Of a stretch of 64,000 bases of DNA, positions 44,103 to 52,896 are shown one piece after another. Numbering within the stretch: the stretch's first letter is position 1; each line of letters opens with the position of its first letter. The notes under the pieces were generated by a model. The model made no database searches and had not been told where the DNA came from. It saw nothing but the letters and a program-made list of their open reading frames with translations. The translations under genes were made by a program, and so were the position numbers. This DNA is from CAYVTV01 sp964526475 (GTDB lineage: Bacteria; Bacteroidota; Bacteroidia; Bacteroidales; GCA-2748055): contig CAZGKF010000006.1 of NCBI GenBank assembly GCA_964526475.1, positions 31,947 through 95,946 of the forward strand, in the 5' to 3' direction.

Positions 44103-45254
44103 TTAGTTAATCTTTTTTTCCATAATTTCTGCTTTTTCTATGACACGCAGGTCTTTGTAAAGCTGGTAGATTTTCGTGATAACAAGGTTATTTTCAGGTT
44201 TTTTCTCATAGGCCTGGTCGAGCCAGGTAATAGCAGATTCGAATGCGGCTGCTGATTTTGCTTTTTCTTCAAGAACGATTTTGTTATGAATAATATTCCT
44301 TGCATTCTCTTCAATTTCCACTCCAATATTATAGTAACATGTAGCTATGTTTACATAAGTTATTAATTCATCCGGAGCCAGAATGACGCTTCCTTCATAG
44401 GCATCGATGGCTTTTCTGTATTGTTCCGTTTTTTGGTATATTAATCCTTTTGTATAAGGAAAGATGTAATTGGAAGGACTTTTTGAAGACGCACTGTCAA
44501 GAACCATCAAGGCCCTTTCAGGTTCATTTCTTTGAAAAAGAAGATCAACCAGCAGCAAAACCAGGTCCTCATTATTTTCATAGTTATCAACTCCTTCCAT
44601 AAGCACTCTTTCAGCAGAACTCGTATCAGCTTTCTCAAGATATACCGTAGATAACAAATGTGTGACATTAGGCAGATACTTATACTTATGCAGTTTGCTG
44701 AAATACTCTGTTGCTTTTTCCAGGTTTTTATTTTCATATGCCGCCAGGGCTGTGTTAAATATCAGGCTCGTATCTTTTTGGACTGATAGTATGGGACTTT
44801 GGGTGATAGTAAGTGCCTGTTCAAATGCTTTCAGTGCATCCGCATATTTTTTATCTTTAAAATGCGTCTCTCCTAATTTCTTAAATTCATTAGCCAGGAG
44901 GATATATTTAGGTGCGAGTTGTTTTTCAAGTTTTCCTCTTTTATCAAGCGAGCGGGCTTTTTCATAGGAATCGTATGCTACAAAAAGCTGATCGGGGTAA
45001 AGCTCATATTCTTTTTTGTCTTTCTTCTTTATTCCCTCCAGGTAAGCATTCTGACATATGAGCCCCCTGGCATACCATGCTCTGTACCAATGCATCGACT
45101 CTTCGTCTGTTATCATTTCCTCAACAACTTTTTTGGCTTCTTCAAACTCGGAGAGTTCAATAATATGGAATAAGGTAATAAGCTTGCTTTTTTGCAATGG
45201 TTTTAAGACGGAACACCCACAAAAAACTAATATTAAAAAAAATAGTTTCTTCAT
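44103..45254 (-). CDS. TPR-repeat lipoprotein
   Basis: From ATG 45254 (MKKLFFLILVFCGCSVLKPL) the lipobox FCGC gives Cys14 in the mature protein. The rest is a chain of tetratricopeptide helices: EEAKKVVEEMITDEESMHWY, YADALKAFEQALTITQSPIL, EKATEYFSKLHKYKYLPNVT, YRKAIDAYEGSVILAPDELI and AFESAITWLDQAYEKKPENN. TPR arrays mediate protein-protein contacts, so it may be an envelope assembly scaffold. The neighbouring hflC stops 53 nt upstream in the same direction, but a separate unit is likely. Role unknown. Confidence 0.8.
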   Translation of the reverse strand: MKKLFFLILVFCGCSVLKPLQKSKLITLFHIIELSEFEEAKKVVEEMITDEESMHWYRAWYARGLICQNAYLEGIKKKDKKEYELYPDQLFVAYDSYEKARSLDKRGKLEKQLAPKYILLANEFKKLGETHFKDKKYADALKAFEQALTITQSPILSVQKDTSLIFNTALAAYENKNLEKATEYFSKLHKYKYLPNVTHLLSTVYLEKADTSSAERVLMEGVDNYENNEDLVLLLVDLLFQRNEPERALMVLDSASSKSPSNYIFPYTKGLIYQKTEQYRKAIDAYEGSVILAPDELITYVNIATCYYNIGVEIEENARNIIHNKIVLEEKAKSAAAFESAITWLDQAYEKKPENNLVITKIYQLYKDLRVIEKAEIMEKKIN

Positions 45255-45306
45255 AAGGCAATTATGCATGTAAAGATAACAAAGATGCTTCTTATTACCA
45301 TCTGTA

Positions 45307-46245
45307 TTATTTCACACCCTGTATGTACCTGTAAAATTCGCTGTTGGTGGTGATGATAAGCGTGGTTTTTTCGTCCAGTGCTTTCTCAAAACTTTCCATT
45401 GTACGCAGAAAGTAATAGAGTTCCTGCGTTTGCCGGTTTCGGTTGACAGCGCGTGCATAAATATTTGTGGCTTCGGCATCGGCACGGCCACGTATCTTTT
45501 CGGCTTCGCGTATGGCTTCGGATTGTATCTTAGCCAGATCCCGTTCTTTGTTACCCAAAATCTTAAGTGCTTCCCCCTGTCCTTCACTGCGGAACTGGTC
45601 GGCAATACGGTTGCGCTCGCTGATCATACGGTCGTAAACCCTGTTGCGGACTTCTTCTACATAGCTCATTCGTTTGAAACGAAAGTCGAGGATCCTGATA
45701 CCGAGGTCAGTAGTTCTTTCGTTGGCTTTTTTAAGAATGAGTGCTTCGATAACATCCCTTCCAACGTTAATGTCTTCAAGGTTTTCCATCTCTTCCATAA
45801 AATCTTCAACAATTTCAGGTTCGCGGTTGGTCGATCGCACTATTTCGAGCAGGTTGTGACCGGCTACTGCAATACGGGTTTCTCCGTCGAGGATATCGTC
45901 TAACCTTGATTGTGCTGAGCGTTCATCGCGTAATCGGATAAAAAACTGCAAGGGATCCGTTATTTCCCAGCGTGCATAAGTGTCAACATGAATAAATCGT
46001 TTATCTTTAGTGGGCACCTGATTAGCGTCTCCGTCCCATTCGAGGTAGCGTTTGTCAAAAAACTGCACTTTATGAATTAATGGCACTTTTATCTTAAGAC
46101 CGGGCTGCGTTCGCGGCTCACCCACGGGTTTGCCAAACTGAGTGACAACTGCCTGCTGGGTCTCGTCCAGAACATACACCGTGCTTCGGATAACTATAAT
46201 AGCCAATATGATAACAGCAATTATTGCGACATAAATCTTTTTCAT
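45307..46245 (-). CDS. hflC: HflC, membrane modulator of FtsH
   Basis: The 312-residue protein has an N-terminal span (YVAIIAVIILAIIVIRS) and a stomatin/SPFH domain: VLDETQQAVVTQFGKPVGEP, GLKIKVPLIHKVQFFDKRYL, DKRFIHVDTYARWEITDPLQ and the coiled C-terminal region (ERNRIADQFRSEGQGEALKI, EAEKIRGRADAEATNIYARA). With HflK it forms a large cage around the FtsH protease in the inner membrane. Its start codon overlaps the hflK stop by 4 nt, the usual order hflK then hflC. Intact. Confidence 0.95.
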   Translation of the reverse strand: MKKIYVAIIAVIILAIIVIRSTVYVLDETQQAVVTQFGKPVGEPRTQPGLKIKVPLIHKVQFFDKRYLEWDGDANQVPTKDKRFIHVDTYARWEITDPLQFFIRLRDERSAQSRLDDILDGETRIAVAGHNLLEIVRSTNREPEIVEDFMEEMENLEDINVGRDVIEALILKKANERTTDLGIRILDFRFKRMSYVEEVRNRVYDRMISERNRIADQFRSEGQGEALKILGNKERDLAKIQSEAIREAEKIRGRADAEATNIYARAVNRNRQTQELYYFLRTMESFEKALDEKTTLIITTNSEFYRYIQGVK

Positions 46246-47225
46246 GGTGATACTATTTGAGGGGTTCCTAAATTGAGTAAGGGAAGGATGTTATTACCTT
46301 TTTCATCCAGTATTATTTTGTGCTGAAGCTTTGGCAGGACGCGCTCCATCGTTTCTAAGTAGATTCTTTTTTTGGTTACTTCGGGCGCTTTAATATAGGC
46401 TGCAAATAACGAACTAAACCGGTCGGCTTCACCTGTAGCTCGGTTCACGCGGTTCAGATAATAAGCTTCGGCAAGCTGGATGGTTTCCTCGGCTTCACCG
46501 CGGGCACGGGGGATCACTCGGTTGTATTCCGATTCTGCCTCATTGATGAGCGTTTCCCGCTCCTGCTGCGCCTGGTTCACTGCATTGAAACTTGGTTTTA
46601 CAGTTTCAGGTGGATTTACATCCTGCAAAACTACCTGGTCAATCCGTATCCCGTTTTCATACTCAGTGCACATCTGTTGAAGCAGTACTTCCACATTTGA
46701 AGCCACTTCCTGCCGGCCTACTGTCAGTACCTCATTTACGGTGCGGTCACCCACGGTCTTTCTTACGGAGGCTTCGGACATGTCACGCAGGGTTTTCTCT
46801 GCGTTGCGCACCCTGAACAGGTACTGGTAGGAATCAATGATACGGTATTGCACTACCCACTCCACATCAGCGAGGTTTAGATCGCCTGAAAGCATCAGCG
46901 ATTCATCTGAAAAGCTCTGGGAGGAGTAAGTTGTGCGTGTGGCTGCCATATTGGTTCGAAAGCCAAATTCCTGCTTAAGCTGTCGCTGAACAGGTATTTT
47001 GTACATCTTTTCCACGCCAAAGGGTGCGATGAAGTTCAAACCGGGAGGCACGGTGCGGGTGTACTTTCCGAAAAAAAGTACTACACCCTCTTCTTCCGGT
47101 CCTACAGTTTTTGTCGCTGATAATGCGGCAACTATTAACACAAAAGCGATGATGACATTGAACAGGTGTTTTTTGATCCATTGTTCGGCCTTTAAAGGAT
47201 CAAATTGTGGTTGATTATTATTCAT
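46242..47225 (-). CDS. hflK: HflK, membrane modulator of FtsH
   Basis: The 327-residue protein has one span (KHLFNVIIAFVLIVAALSAT) followed by the SPFH domain: VGPEEEGVVLFFGKYTRTVP, GLNFIAPFGVEKMYKIPVQR, DVEWVVQYRIIDSYQYLFRV and a C-terminal EAESEYNRVIPRARGEAEE with LNRVNRATGEADRF. It is shorter than E. coli HflK because the long Gly-rich tail and N-terminus are absent, as is usual in Bacteroidota. It overlaps hflC by 4 nt. Together they tune FtsH proteolysis of membrane proteins. Confidence 0.93.
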   Translation of the reverse strand: MNNNQPQFDPLKAEQWIKKHLFNVIIAFVLIVAALSATKTVGPEEEGVVLFFGKYTRTVPPGLNFIAPFGVEKMYKIPVQRQLKQEFGFRTNMAATRTTYSSQSFSDESLMLSGDLNLADVEWVVQYRIIDSYQYLFRVRNAEKTLRDMSEASVRKTVGDRTVNEVLTVGRQEVASNVEVLLQQMCTEYENGIRIDQVVLQDVNPPETVKPSFNAVNQAQQERETLINEAESEYNRVIPRARGEAEETIQLAEAYYLNRVNRATGEADRFSSLFAAYIKAPEVTKKRIYLETMERVLPKLQHKIILDEKGNNILPLLNLGTPQIVSP

Positions 47226-47438
47226 ACATATCTTGAATTAAAGGTGTTTATAAATTTGTATTATCATAACCAGGACTTTAGGTCGCGGATTTATTTGAAA
47301 AACAAAGCTTTCAAAAGTTCTTTCCAAAGGTAGTGTAAGTTTCACAAGCATCAAAGATATATTATAGAAAAATCAGAGTTTTGGGTAATTAATTCTCATT
47401 AAATTTTGTAATATCGGGATGAAACAATCCCGGAACTT

Positions 47439-47468
47439 TTTGCAGCGGTTGAGAATATCATAACTTTG
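47439..47468 (+). promoter_or_regulatory. Promoter of the tocopherol-cyclase-like gene
   Basis: TTTG at 47439-47442 and TAACTTTG at 47461-47468 are separated by 18 nt and match the Bacteroidota -33/-7 pair. A hairpin, CGGGAT-GAAACA-ATCCCG, lies just upstream at 47415-47432. The promoter position implies a leader of about 120 nt before ATG 47595. Confidence 0.6.
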
Positions 47469-47594
47469 TATGACCAGCAAAGTATTAGTATTTATAAATC
47501 AGTACAAGCTGGAACAAACAGACAATGCCGGGTAAAGGAAATCAGAAATGAAAATGTTTATCCTCAATCGATACGAAATATAATAAATAGACGG

Positions 47595-48566
47595 ATGTTG
47601 AAACAAATACGATCATTATTCAATCCTGAATATTTTCAGGGATGGGGGAAGAAGCGCAACTATTTCGAGGGCTGGTATTTTAAGGTTCTTAACCGTGATG
47701 AGACCCTTGCCTTTGCCGTTATTCCCGGAGTTGCAATGGATGGAGATGGTTCCCGGCATGCTTTTATTCAGGTTCTTGATGGAAGGAAGAAAACGGCTGA
47801 ATACCACAAATTTGAATATAACAGCTTCCTGCCTTTGGGGAACAAATTCCTGGTTTCGATAGAAAATAATTACTTCTCAGAAGATGCAATTTTCCTTGAT
47901 CTGCCTGAATTAAAAGGGAAGCTTTGTTTTTCCGGTAATGTGAGCTGGCCCAAGCCATGGTATTCTCCAGGCATAATGGGACCATACTCATTTGTGCCAT
48001 TTATGGAATGTTATCACGGGATTGTAAGCATGGATCACTCCATAACAGGCAAACTGGAATTCAAAGGAGAGCTTATTGACTTTGGAGGTGGCAGGGGATA
48101 TATTGAGAAGGACTGGGGCAGTTCTTTTCCTGAAGGATATATATGGCTTCAGTCAAATCATTTCGACGAACCGGGAATCTCTGTTAAGATATCGGTTGCC
48201 AGGATCCCCTGGCTGCGGAGTTCTTTTGTTGGATTTATATCAGGACTATGGCTAAGGGACAAACTTATAAAGTTCACCACTTATAATGGTTCTGCCTTGA
48301 AAAAAGTGAGAGCCGGGATAGAAAAAGTGGAGATCAGCCTTGCAAATAAAAACTATCTTCTGGATATCCTTGTTAAACGGGATATCGCAACTGCTCTTGC
48401 TTCCCCTTTAAGGGGACATATGAATGGAAGGATAGAAGAAAGCATGTCGTCAGAACTTGAAATTAACCTTATTGAACTAAGGTCCGGTAAATCCCTGTTT
48501 CACGGCCGGGGACGAAATGCAGCAGTCGAGGTGGCAGGCCGGGTGGAGGAAATTATAACCGGATAA
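47595..48566 (+). CDS. Tocopherol-cyclase-like protein
   Basis: I choose ATG 47595, since an upstream TTG start overlaps the -7 box and homologues begin near LFNPEYFQGWGKKRNYFEGW. The 323-residue protein shows FEGWYFKVLNRDETLAFAVI, RHAFIQVLDGRKKTAEYHKF, MECYHGIVSMDHSITGKLEF and GRGYIEKDWGSSFPEGYIWL, the signature of the plant tocopherol cyclase family (lipocalin-like halves). Bacteria without tocopherol also have it, and there its ligand is unknown. No signal peptide is visible, so it is probably cytoplasmic or peripheral. Neighbours give no pathway. Confidence 0.8.
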   Translation: MLKQIRSLFNPEYFQGWGKKRNYFEGWYFKVLNRDETLAFAVIPGVAMDGDGSRHAFIQVLDGRKKTAEYHKFEYNSFLPLGNKFLVSIENNYFSEDAIFLDLPELKGKLCFSGNVSWPKPWYSPGIMGPYSFVPFMECYHGIVSMDHSITGKLEFKGELIDFGGGRGYIEKDWGSSFPEGYIWLQSNHFDEPGISVKISVARIPWLRSSFVGFISGLWLRDKLIKFTTYNGSALKKVRAGIEKVEISLANKNYLLDILVKRDIATALASPLRGHMNGRIEESMSSELEINLIELRSGKSLFHGRGRNAAVEVAGRVEEIITG

Positions 48567-49055
48567 TGGATTGGTTAAACAACTGGTTTCCCCTTTCCCC
48601 GAACTGACTTCTGAATTACAGGAAATACTTGACTGCTCCGGTTTTATGGAGGTAAATATTATAAAAAATTTTCTGGATATTTTTATAAAGGAGATAACTA
48701 AACAACGTGACAGATCAGAAAAAAAGAGATAGTCTTTCTTTAAGAGGATATTTAAAAGGAAATAACAATAAGGTTTATGAGGTTTAAAATAGAAAACATC
48801 ATACCCCTAAATCCCCCAGGGGGGACTTTAAGCAGTTGAATAACAGTTACATCTTTTTATTAAATCTCATAAACAATATAATTCCCACTCAATGATATGG
48901 AGGCAGAGCCTTTGTCTCCCTTAAAAAAGGGAGGGGAGTGCAATATTTTTTCCATTAATTCTTTGGTAATTTACAAACAAATTTGTTGTGAAAATTATAA
49001 ATATTTCAATGAAAACTAACCTCTCCATGATGATTAAAAAGTAAAAAAATGGAGT
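48567..49055. other. Gap with a short open frame and repeat copy C
   Basis: From about 48573 a frame without ATG reads VKQLVSPFPELTSELQEILD and then CSGFMEVNIIKNFLDIFIKE, stopping at 48732. It may be a small gene starting at TTG or a remnant; I do not recognise it. Repeat copy C follows from 48800. Confidence 0.35.
48800..48940 (+). repeat. Dispersed repeat, copy C (most complete)
   Basis: The element starts ATACCCCTAAATCCCCCAGG, runs through TTTAAGCAGTTGAATAACAG and GTTACATCT, then an AT-rich centre, then GGAGGCAGAGCCTTTGTC and ends in CCCTTAAAAAAGGG. Copy A holds the same parts on the other strand and copy B only the core. Length is about 140 bp, with no coding capacity. Both ends carry C-run/G-run arms, which suggests folded terminal structures. 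Confidence 0.6.
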
Positions 49056-49063
49056 TATCTTTG
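49056..49063 (+). promoter_or_regulatory. -7 box of the nitrilase gene
   Basis: TATCTTTG matches TAnnTTTG exactly, 64 nt before the start codon at 49128. No clear TTTG lies at the -33 distance. Confidence 0.45.
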
Positions 49064-49127
49064 CCGGATAACTTCTTGAAAAAATCGAAAAATAAGTGCT
49101 CAATAAATTATTTTTAATAATAAGCTT

Positions 49128-50555
49128 ATGAAAACTTCACGAAGAGATTTTGTTAAAAATTCAGTTATTGGAGCAGGCGGACTTGCATTTGGTACTCATC
49201 ATATGGAATTTTTCGGCCTGAGAAATACCGAAGGTGCTGGTAATGAGTTTAAACACGGGATGATGGATGAGGATCTATTAAAAGACGGATCTGCATGGAC
49301 TAGCTTTTCACACCGGGAAGAAATTACTCCATATTTTTCCAGATCATCGAAAGAAGGAGTAATCATTAATCCTTCACTTGTTATTCATGGTAATAACAAC
49401 CCTGATTCAATGGGTTGCTGGTTAAGAGCCTTACCAAAGCTCTTGAAGGGCCGGCGTTATAGCATTGAAGCTTCTTTCATGGTTGATAAGGTTGAGAATA
49501 TAAGTAAAAGTATAAGGGCAGTTATTCTCAAAGAGAAAGATGAATATTATGAGCTCTACATACCTGACAAAGTTGATAACTGGTATCGTTTAAGGGGTGA
49601 ATTTGTTCCTGATAAGGATGAAGATAAACTGGAGCTATGTCTTTATTTAATTGAATCCGGAACAGGAACGGTGCACTGGAATAATATTAAGATCAAAGAT
49701 AAAACCGATTCTTTTAAACCCCGGCTTGTTAAAGTCGCCGCCATCTCAGGCCGCGCATCAGGTCCAAAAAATCCTGAAGAGGCAATCCGGTTTTATTGTG
49801 ACAGGATTGATGAAATAAGGGATAAAGATCTTGATCTTATTGTTTTGCCGGAGAATATCAATGTCGACAGAGTATCAGGTGACAGGAAAGTGATGGCTGA
49901 AACTATTCCCGGTCCTTCGACGAAACTTTTGGGTGAAAAGGCCAGGGAGTACAACACTTATATTACTGCCAGTCTGGCGGAACGTGACGGTAGAGTACTG
50001 CATAATACAGCCGTTTTAATAGACCGCAGTGGAATGCTTATAGGGAAATACCGGAAAGTCCATCTTACATTGGGGGAGAATCTGGTAAAAGGATTGAAAC
50101 CCGGAAATGAATATCCCGTATTTCAGACAGATTTTGGCAAGATCGGCATGATGATATGCTACGATAACCATTTTCAGGAAGTTGCAAGGATCCTTGCTGT
50201 TAAAGGAGCTGAAATAATAGCTTTTTCAAATGACAGTGACGGTCGTGAATGGACAAACGGAGAGAAAGGCAGCGTATGGGACCCATATATGAGGACAAGA
50301 GCAGTGGATAACCATCTGGCAATTGTTGCGGCAGTTAATGGAGGCAGATCGGCAATTGTAAATGGAAGCGGAGAAATTCTTGCTGCTAATAAACGATCCA
50401 ACGAAGAGCCGGGGGGAATCATCCAGGCAACAGTAGATTTAGATGCCAGTGTTATAAATGGCAGGGGAAGAATGATACAGAAACGTTATCTTATGTTGCG
50501 GCATCCTGATACTTATGGAGAATTGACAAAACATTCCTGGGATTTCGAATTGTGA
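49128..50555 (+). CDS. Tat-exported carbon-nitrogen hydrolase (nitrilase superfamily)
   Basis: The 475-residue protein begins MKTSRRDFVKNSVIGAGGLA, a twin-arginine signal, so it is exported folded. Residues about 45-195 look like a beta-sandwich (SRSSKEGVIINPSLVIHG, VHWNNIKIKD). The nitrilase domain from about 200 has the triad E242 (LIVLPENINVD), K310 (YRKVHL) and C344 (MMICYDNHFQ). Such enzymes cleave nitriles, amides or N-carbamoyl compounds. The extra sandwich domain in front of a nitrilase is uncommon and may bind carbohydrate. Substrate is unknown. Confidence 0.85.
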   Translation: MKTSRRDFVKNSVIGAGGLAFGTHHMEFFGLRNTEGAGNEFKHGMMDEDLLKDGSAWTSFSHREEITPYFSRSSKEGVIINPSLVIHGNNNPDSMGCWLRALPKLLKGRRYSIEASFMVDKVENISKSIRAVILKEKDEYYELYIPDKVDNWYRLRGEFVPDKDEDKLELCLYLIESGTGTVHWNNIKIKDKTDSFKPRLVKVAAISGRASGPKNPEEAIRFYCDRIDEIRDKDLDLIVLPENINVDRVSGDRKVMAETIPGPSTKLLGEKAREYNTYITASLAERDGRVLHNTAVLIDRSGMLIGKYRKVHLTLGENLVKGLKPGNEYPVFQTDFGKIGMMICYDNHFQEVARILAVKGAEIIAFSNDSDGREWTNGEKGSVWDPYMRTRAVDNHLAIVAAVNGGRSAIVNGSGEILAANKRSNEEPGGIIQATVDLDASVINGRGRMIQKRYLMLRHPDTYGELTKHSWDFEL

Positions 50556-50643
50556 TCTGTTTTTCTTTAAATTTCCGCACCACCTTCCATTTCCATTCCT
50601 TCACCACCATCTCCGCCTTCCCTTTGCTGTTGCCTGAAATTAT

Positions 50644-51350
50644 TTAAACGGTGGAAACAGCTAATAATACAACAAAGGAACACTCATGAAGGAGGGGAAA
50701 CAGCTCTTTTTTAATGCTTGCTTTTCGCTTTTTAAAACGCAGGCAGATATTAATCACTTCATTCATCAACAGTGGAACTAATCCCAAACCTATGGCCATT
50801 ATCCAGCCATACAAATCGAGGTTTTGAAGGTTAAATGCTTTTTGCATGGCCGGGATACCAATCACAATAAGTTGCAAAAACAGTCCAATAATTATCGCGC
50901 CAACCAGATACCTGTTTGATAATATTACAATCTTAAAGACCGATTTCAGGGGATTCCGAAAGGCCAGTGAGAAAAACAGCTGACTGGCAACAAGAACCAT
51001 AAAAGCCATTGTACGTGCATATTCTAAAACTTCAACGGGAACTGATTTGTTAAATGGCGTGTAGCCGTGTTCAAAATAGCCAAACCAAAAAGCGAATATG
51101 GTTAATACACCTATGAGCAGTCCGCCAAAAATGGCACGTTTTCCAGCACCACCCGCAAAGAAACTCTCTTTTGGGTTACGTGGTTTTTCTTTCATCACAT
51201 CGGGGTCACCGGGATCCATTAACAATGCCACAGTTGGTAAAGAGTCGGTCACTAAATTGATCCACAAAAGCTGAGTAGCAACTAATGGGGCTTCCCAGCC
51301 TGCCAAAAGCGAAGCGAAAATTGCAATGACTTCTCCTACTGATAAGCTTG
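50644..51350 (-). pseudogene. C-terminal fragment of a cation-transporting P-type ATPase
   Basis: The frame SVGEVIAIFASLLAGWEAP (before ATG 51306) continues as LVATQLLWINLVTDSLPTVA and LLMDPGDPDVMKEKPRNPKE, the hallmark of the C-terminal transmembrane domain of P-type cation pumps, followed by about five spans. The whole catalytic part (phosphorylation DKTG site, ATP-binding and actuator domains) is absent; similarity starts at about 51346 without a start codon. At 220-235 residues it is about a quarter of a full pump of 850-900. An internal ATG may allow translation, but transport would be impossible. Confidence 0.8.
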
Positions 51351-51452
51351 CTTCTTTAAATATATAGTGACTTTATTGCTAATTATGTTCAACTTCCATT
51401 GATTTTAATTTTTAATTAAGATTCTCTTAAGATAGGGGTAATATAGTGGCAT

Positions 51453-51460
51453 TACTTTTG
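51453..51460 (+). promoter_or_regulatory. -7 box of the exported TPR-like protein gene
   Basis: TACTTTTG matches TAnnTTTG exactly, 17 nt before the start codon at 51478, leaving a leader of only about 10 nt. Confidence 0.5.
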
Positions 51461-51477
51461 AGTAAAAGACTAAAACA

Positions 51478-52590
51478 ATGAAATATATCCAACTAATATT
51501 CCTGATTCTGATTTTTGTTACAAATCAAAACATATGGGCGCAACGCATTGGCAAAGAAGCATTTAAATTCACTTATATTCAGTTACCTTATTCGCCGCTT
51601 CCGGAAAATATAAAAACTTATTCAGCCGAAATTGATGCCGGCGGGATCAATTTTAAGGGTATCCATCTTGTGAAGCCTTTAGCTTATATTGAAACAGGTT
51701 CAAAAAATAATTATGGTTCCGTAGAGCAGTGTGAGATTGATTTCCTTGATCTGCCTGGTTATTCGCGAATCTCTGAAAACGCCGATCTGCATATAGGGGT
51801 TAAGCTTACCAGATTAAGTGCCGTAAATAAAATAATGAAAAGCGGAAAAGGGATTTTTATTGAAAACAAGGAAAGGGTAGAACGTAAGATCTATTACTAT
51901 GAATTTAGCTATAGTTTTTCTGCTGAAGCAGGTATTTTTTATAAAAACGGAGACACCCTCTGGCATGAAGTGCTAATGAATACTGTTAACAAACCGGCAC
52001 GCTTTGGGTTTGTTTCGGATGATCAGGTTTCAGGTGGTCCGCGGCAGAATTTCGGGGCTTCTTATACTACCCCCGACGAATTGGAAAATTACTTTCAGCA
52101 GCGTTTTCTTTTGGATCAGGAGATAGAATGGACCCGTGAGCAACTTTTTAAAGTCAAAAACCGTTTGTTTAATGAGTACGGCAAACCTCTGGTCTTTCAG
52201 AAAATGGACTTTATTACCGGAAAGGGTAGGAAAGCAGACTATTCTGATCTTGACACTGCCCTTGTTAAGGTTGCACGGTTTATTGAACTATTTCAGAAAA
52301 CCGGTGAAGAAAATAATGCAGCCCTTGAAATGAAATCAGCTATTGAGCTTTGGGAAAACGCGCTAAAAGAGGCTGATTTGTCTGATAAAAAAGCCCGGAT
52401 AAACGAAGAGATTGCAAGCGGACTGAATTATAATATCGGTCTGGCAAATGTTTGTCTGGCAAATTTTGATGCCTGCGAAGAATATTTTGAAAAAGCATCC
52501 ACAACGAAAGACGGACAAAAACTTGTAAGGGATGTTGTGGCGTGGGCAAAGGATTATGAAAAAAGGATAAAAATCAATACCCCGGATTAA
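51478..52590 (+). CDS. Exported protein of unknown function with C-terminal TPR-like helices
   Basis: The 370-residue protein has a signal peptide (MKYIQLIFLILIFVTNQNIW, ending AQ). The body (23-240) is beta-rich: FKFTYIQLPYSPLPENIKTY, YGSVEQCEIDFLDLPGYSRI and the twin-tyrosine strand KIYYYEFSYSFSAEAGIFYK. The end (about 280-365) has TPR-like helices: ALEMKSAIELWENALKEADL, NEEIASGLNYNIGLANVCLA and NFDACEEYFEKAST. No family is recognised. It stands after the ATPase fragment and 306 bp before the TonB receptor. It may be a periplasmic or surface binding protein. Confidence 0.6.
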   Translation: MKYIQLIFLILIFVTNQNIWAQRIGKEAFKFTYIQLPYSPLPENIKTYSAEIDAGGINFKGIHLVKPLAYIETGSKNNYGSVEQCEIDFLDLPGYSRISENADLHIGVKLTRLSAVNKIMKSGKGIFIENKERVERKIYYYEFSYSFSAEAGIFYKNGDTLWHEVLMNTVNKPARFGFVSDDQVSGGPRQNFGASYTTPDELENYFQQRFLLDQEIEWTREQLFKVKNRLFNEYGKPLVFQKMDFITGKGRKADYSDLDTALVKVARFIELFQKTGEENNAALEMKSAIELWENALKEADLSDKKARINEEIASGLNYNIGLANVCLANFDACEEYFEKASTTKDGQKLVRDVVAWAKDYEKRIKINTPD

Positions 52591-52896
52591 TAATCCCTGG
52601 TTATAGTAATTAATAAAACCCCGTTTTGTAGTAGATACGTTTTATCTAAAGCAAAAATTCTTTCCCGCAAGATCCGGACATAAGTTAAGAAGTTACAATT
52701 ATTTTAACATCCTCCCGGATGCACCGGAAGTTAAATTGATAGAATTTATCTTCTGATGATAATAAGAACAGTGATTCATACAGATCGGAAAAATCCACAC
52801 CCATGTCCCTTCTTTCCACAACCGGTAAAAAGAATTTCTATAAACCTTTGTGCCTCCTGTATCTTTGGAGTATTATTTTTATAAAAGCAAATTATT
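52591..52896. other. Gap of 306 bp upstream of the TonB receptor, with promoter box
   Basis: TATCTTTG at 52860-52867 is an exact -7 box 29 nt before the receptor start. Nothing else is recognised. Confidence 0.45.
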
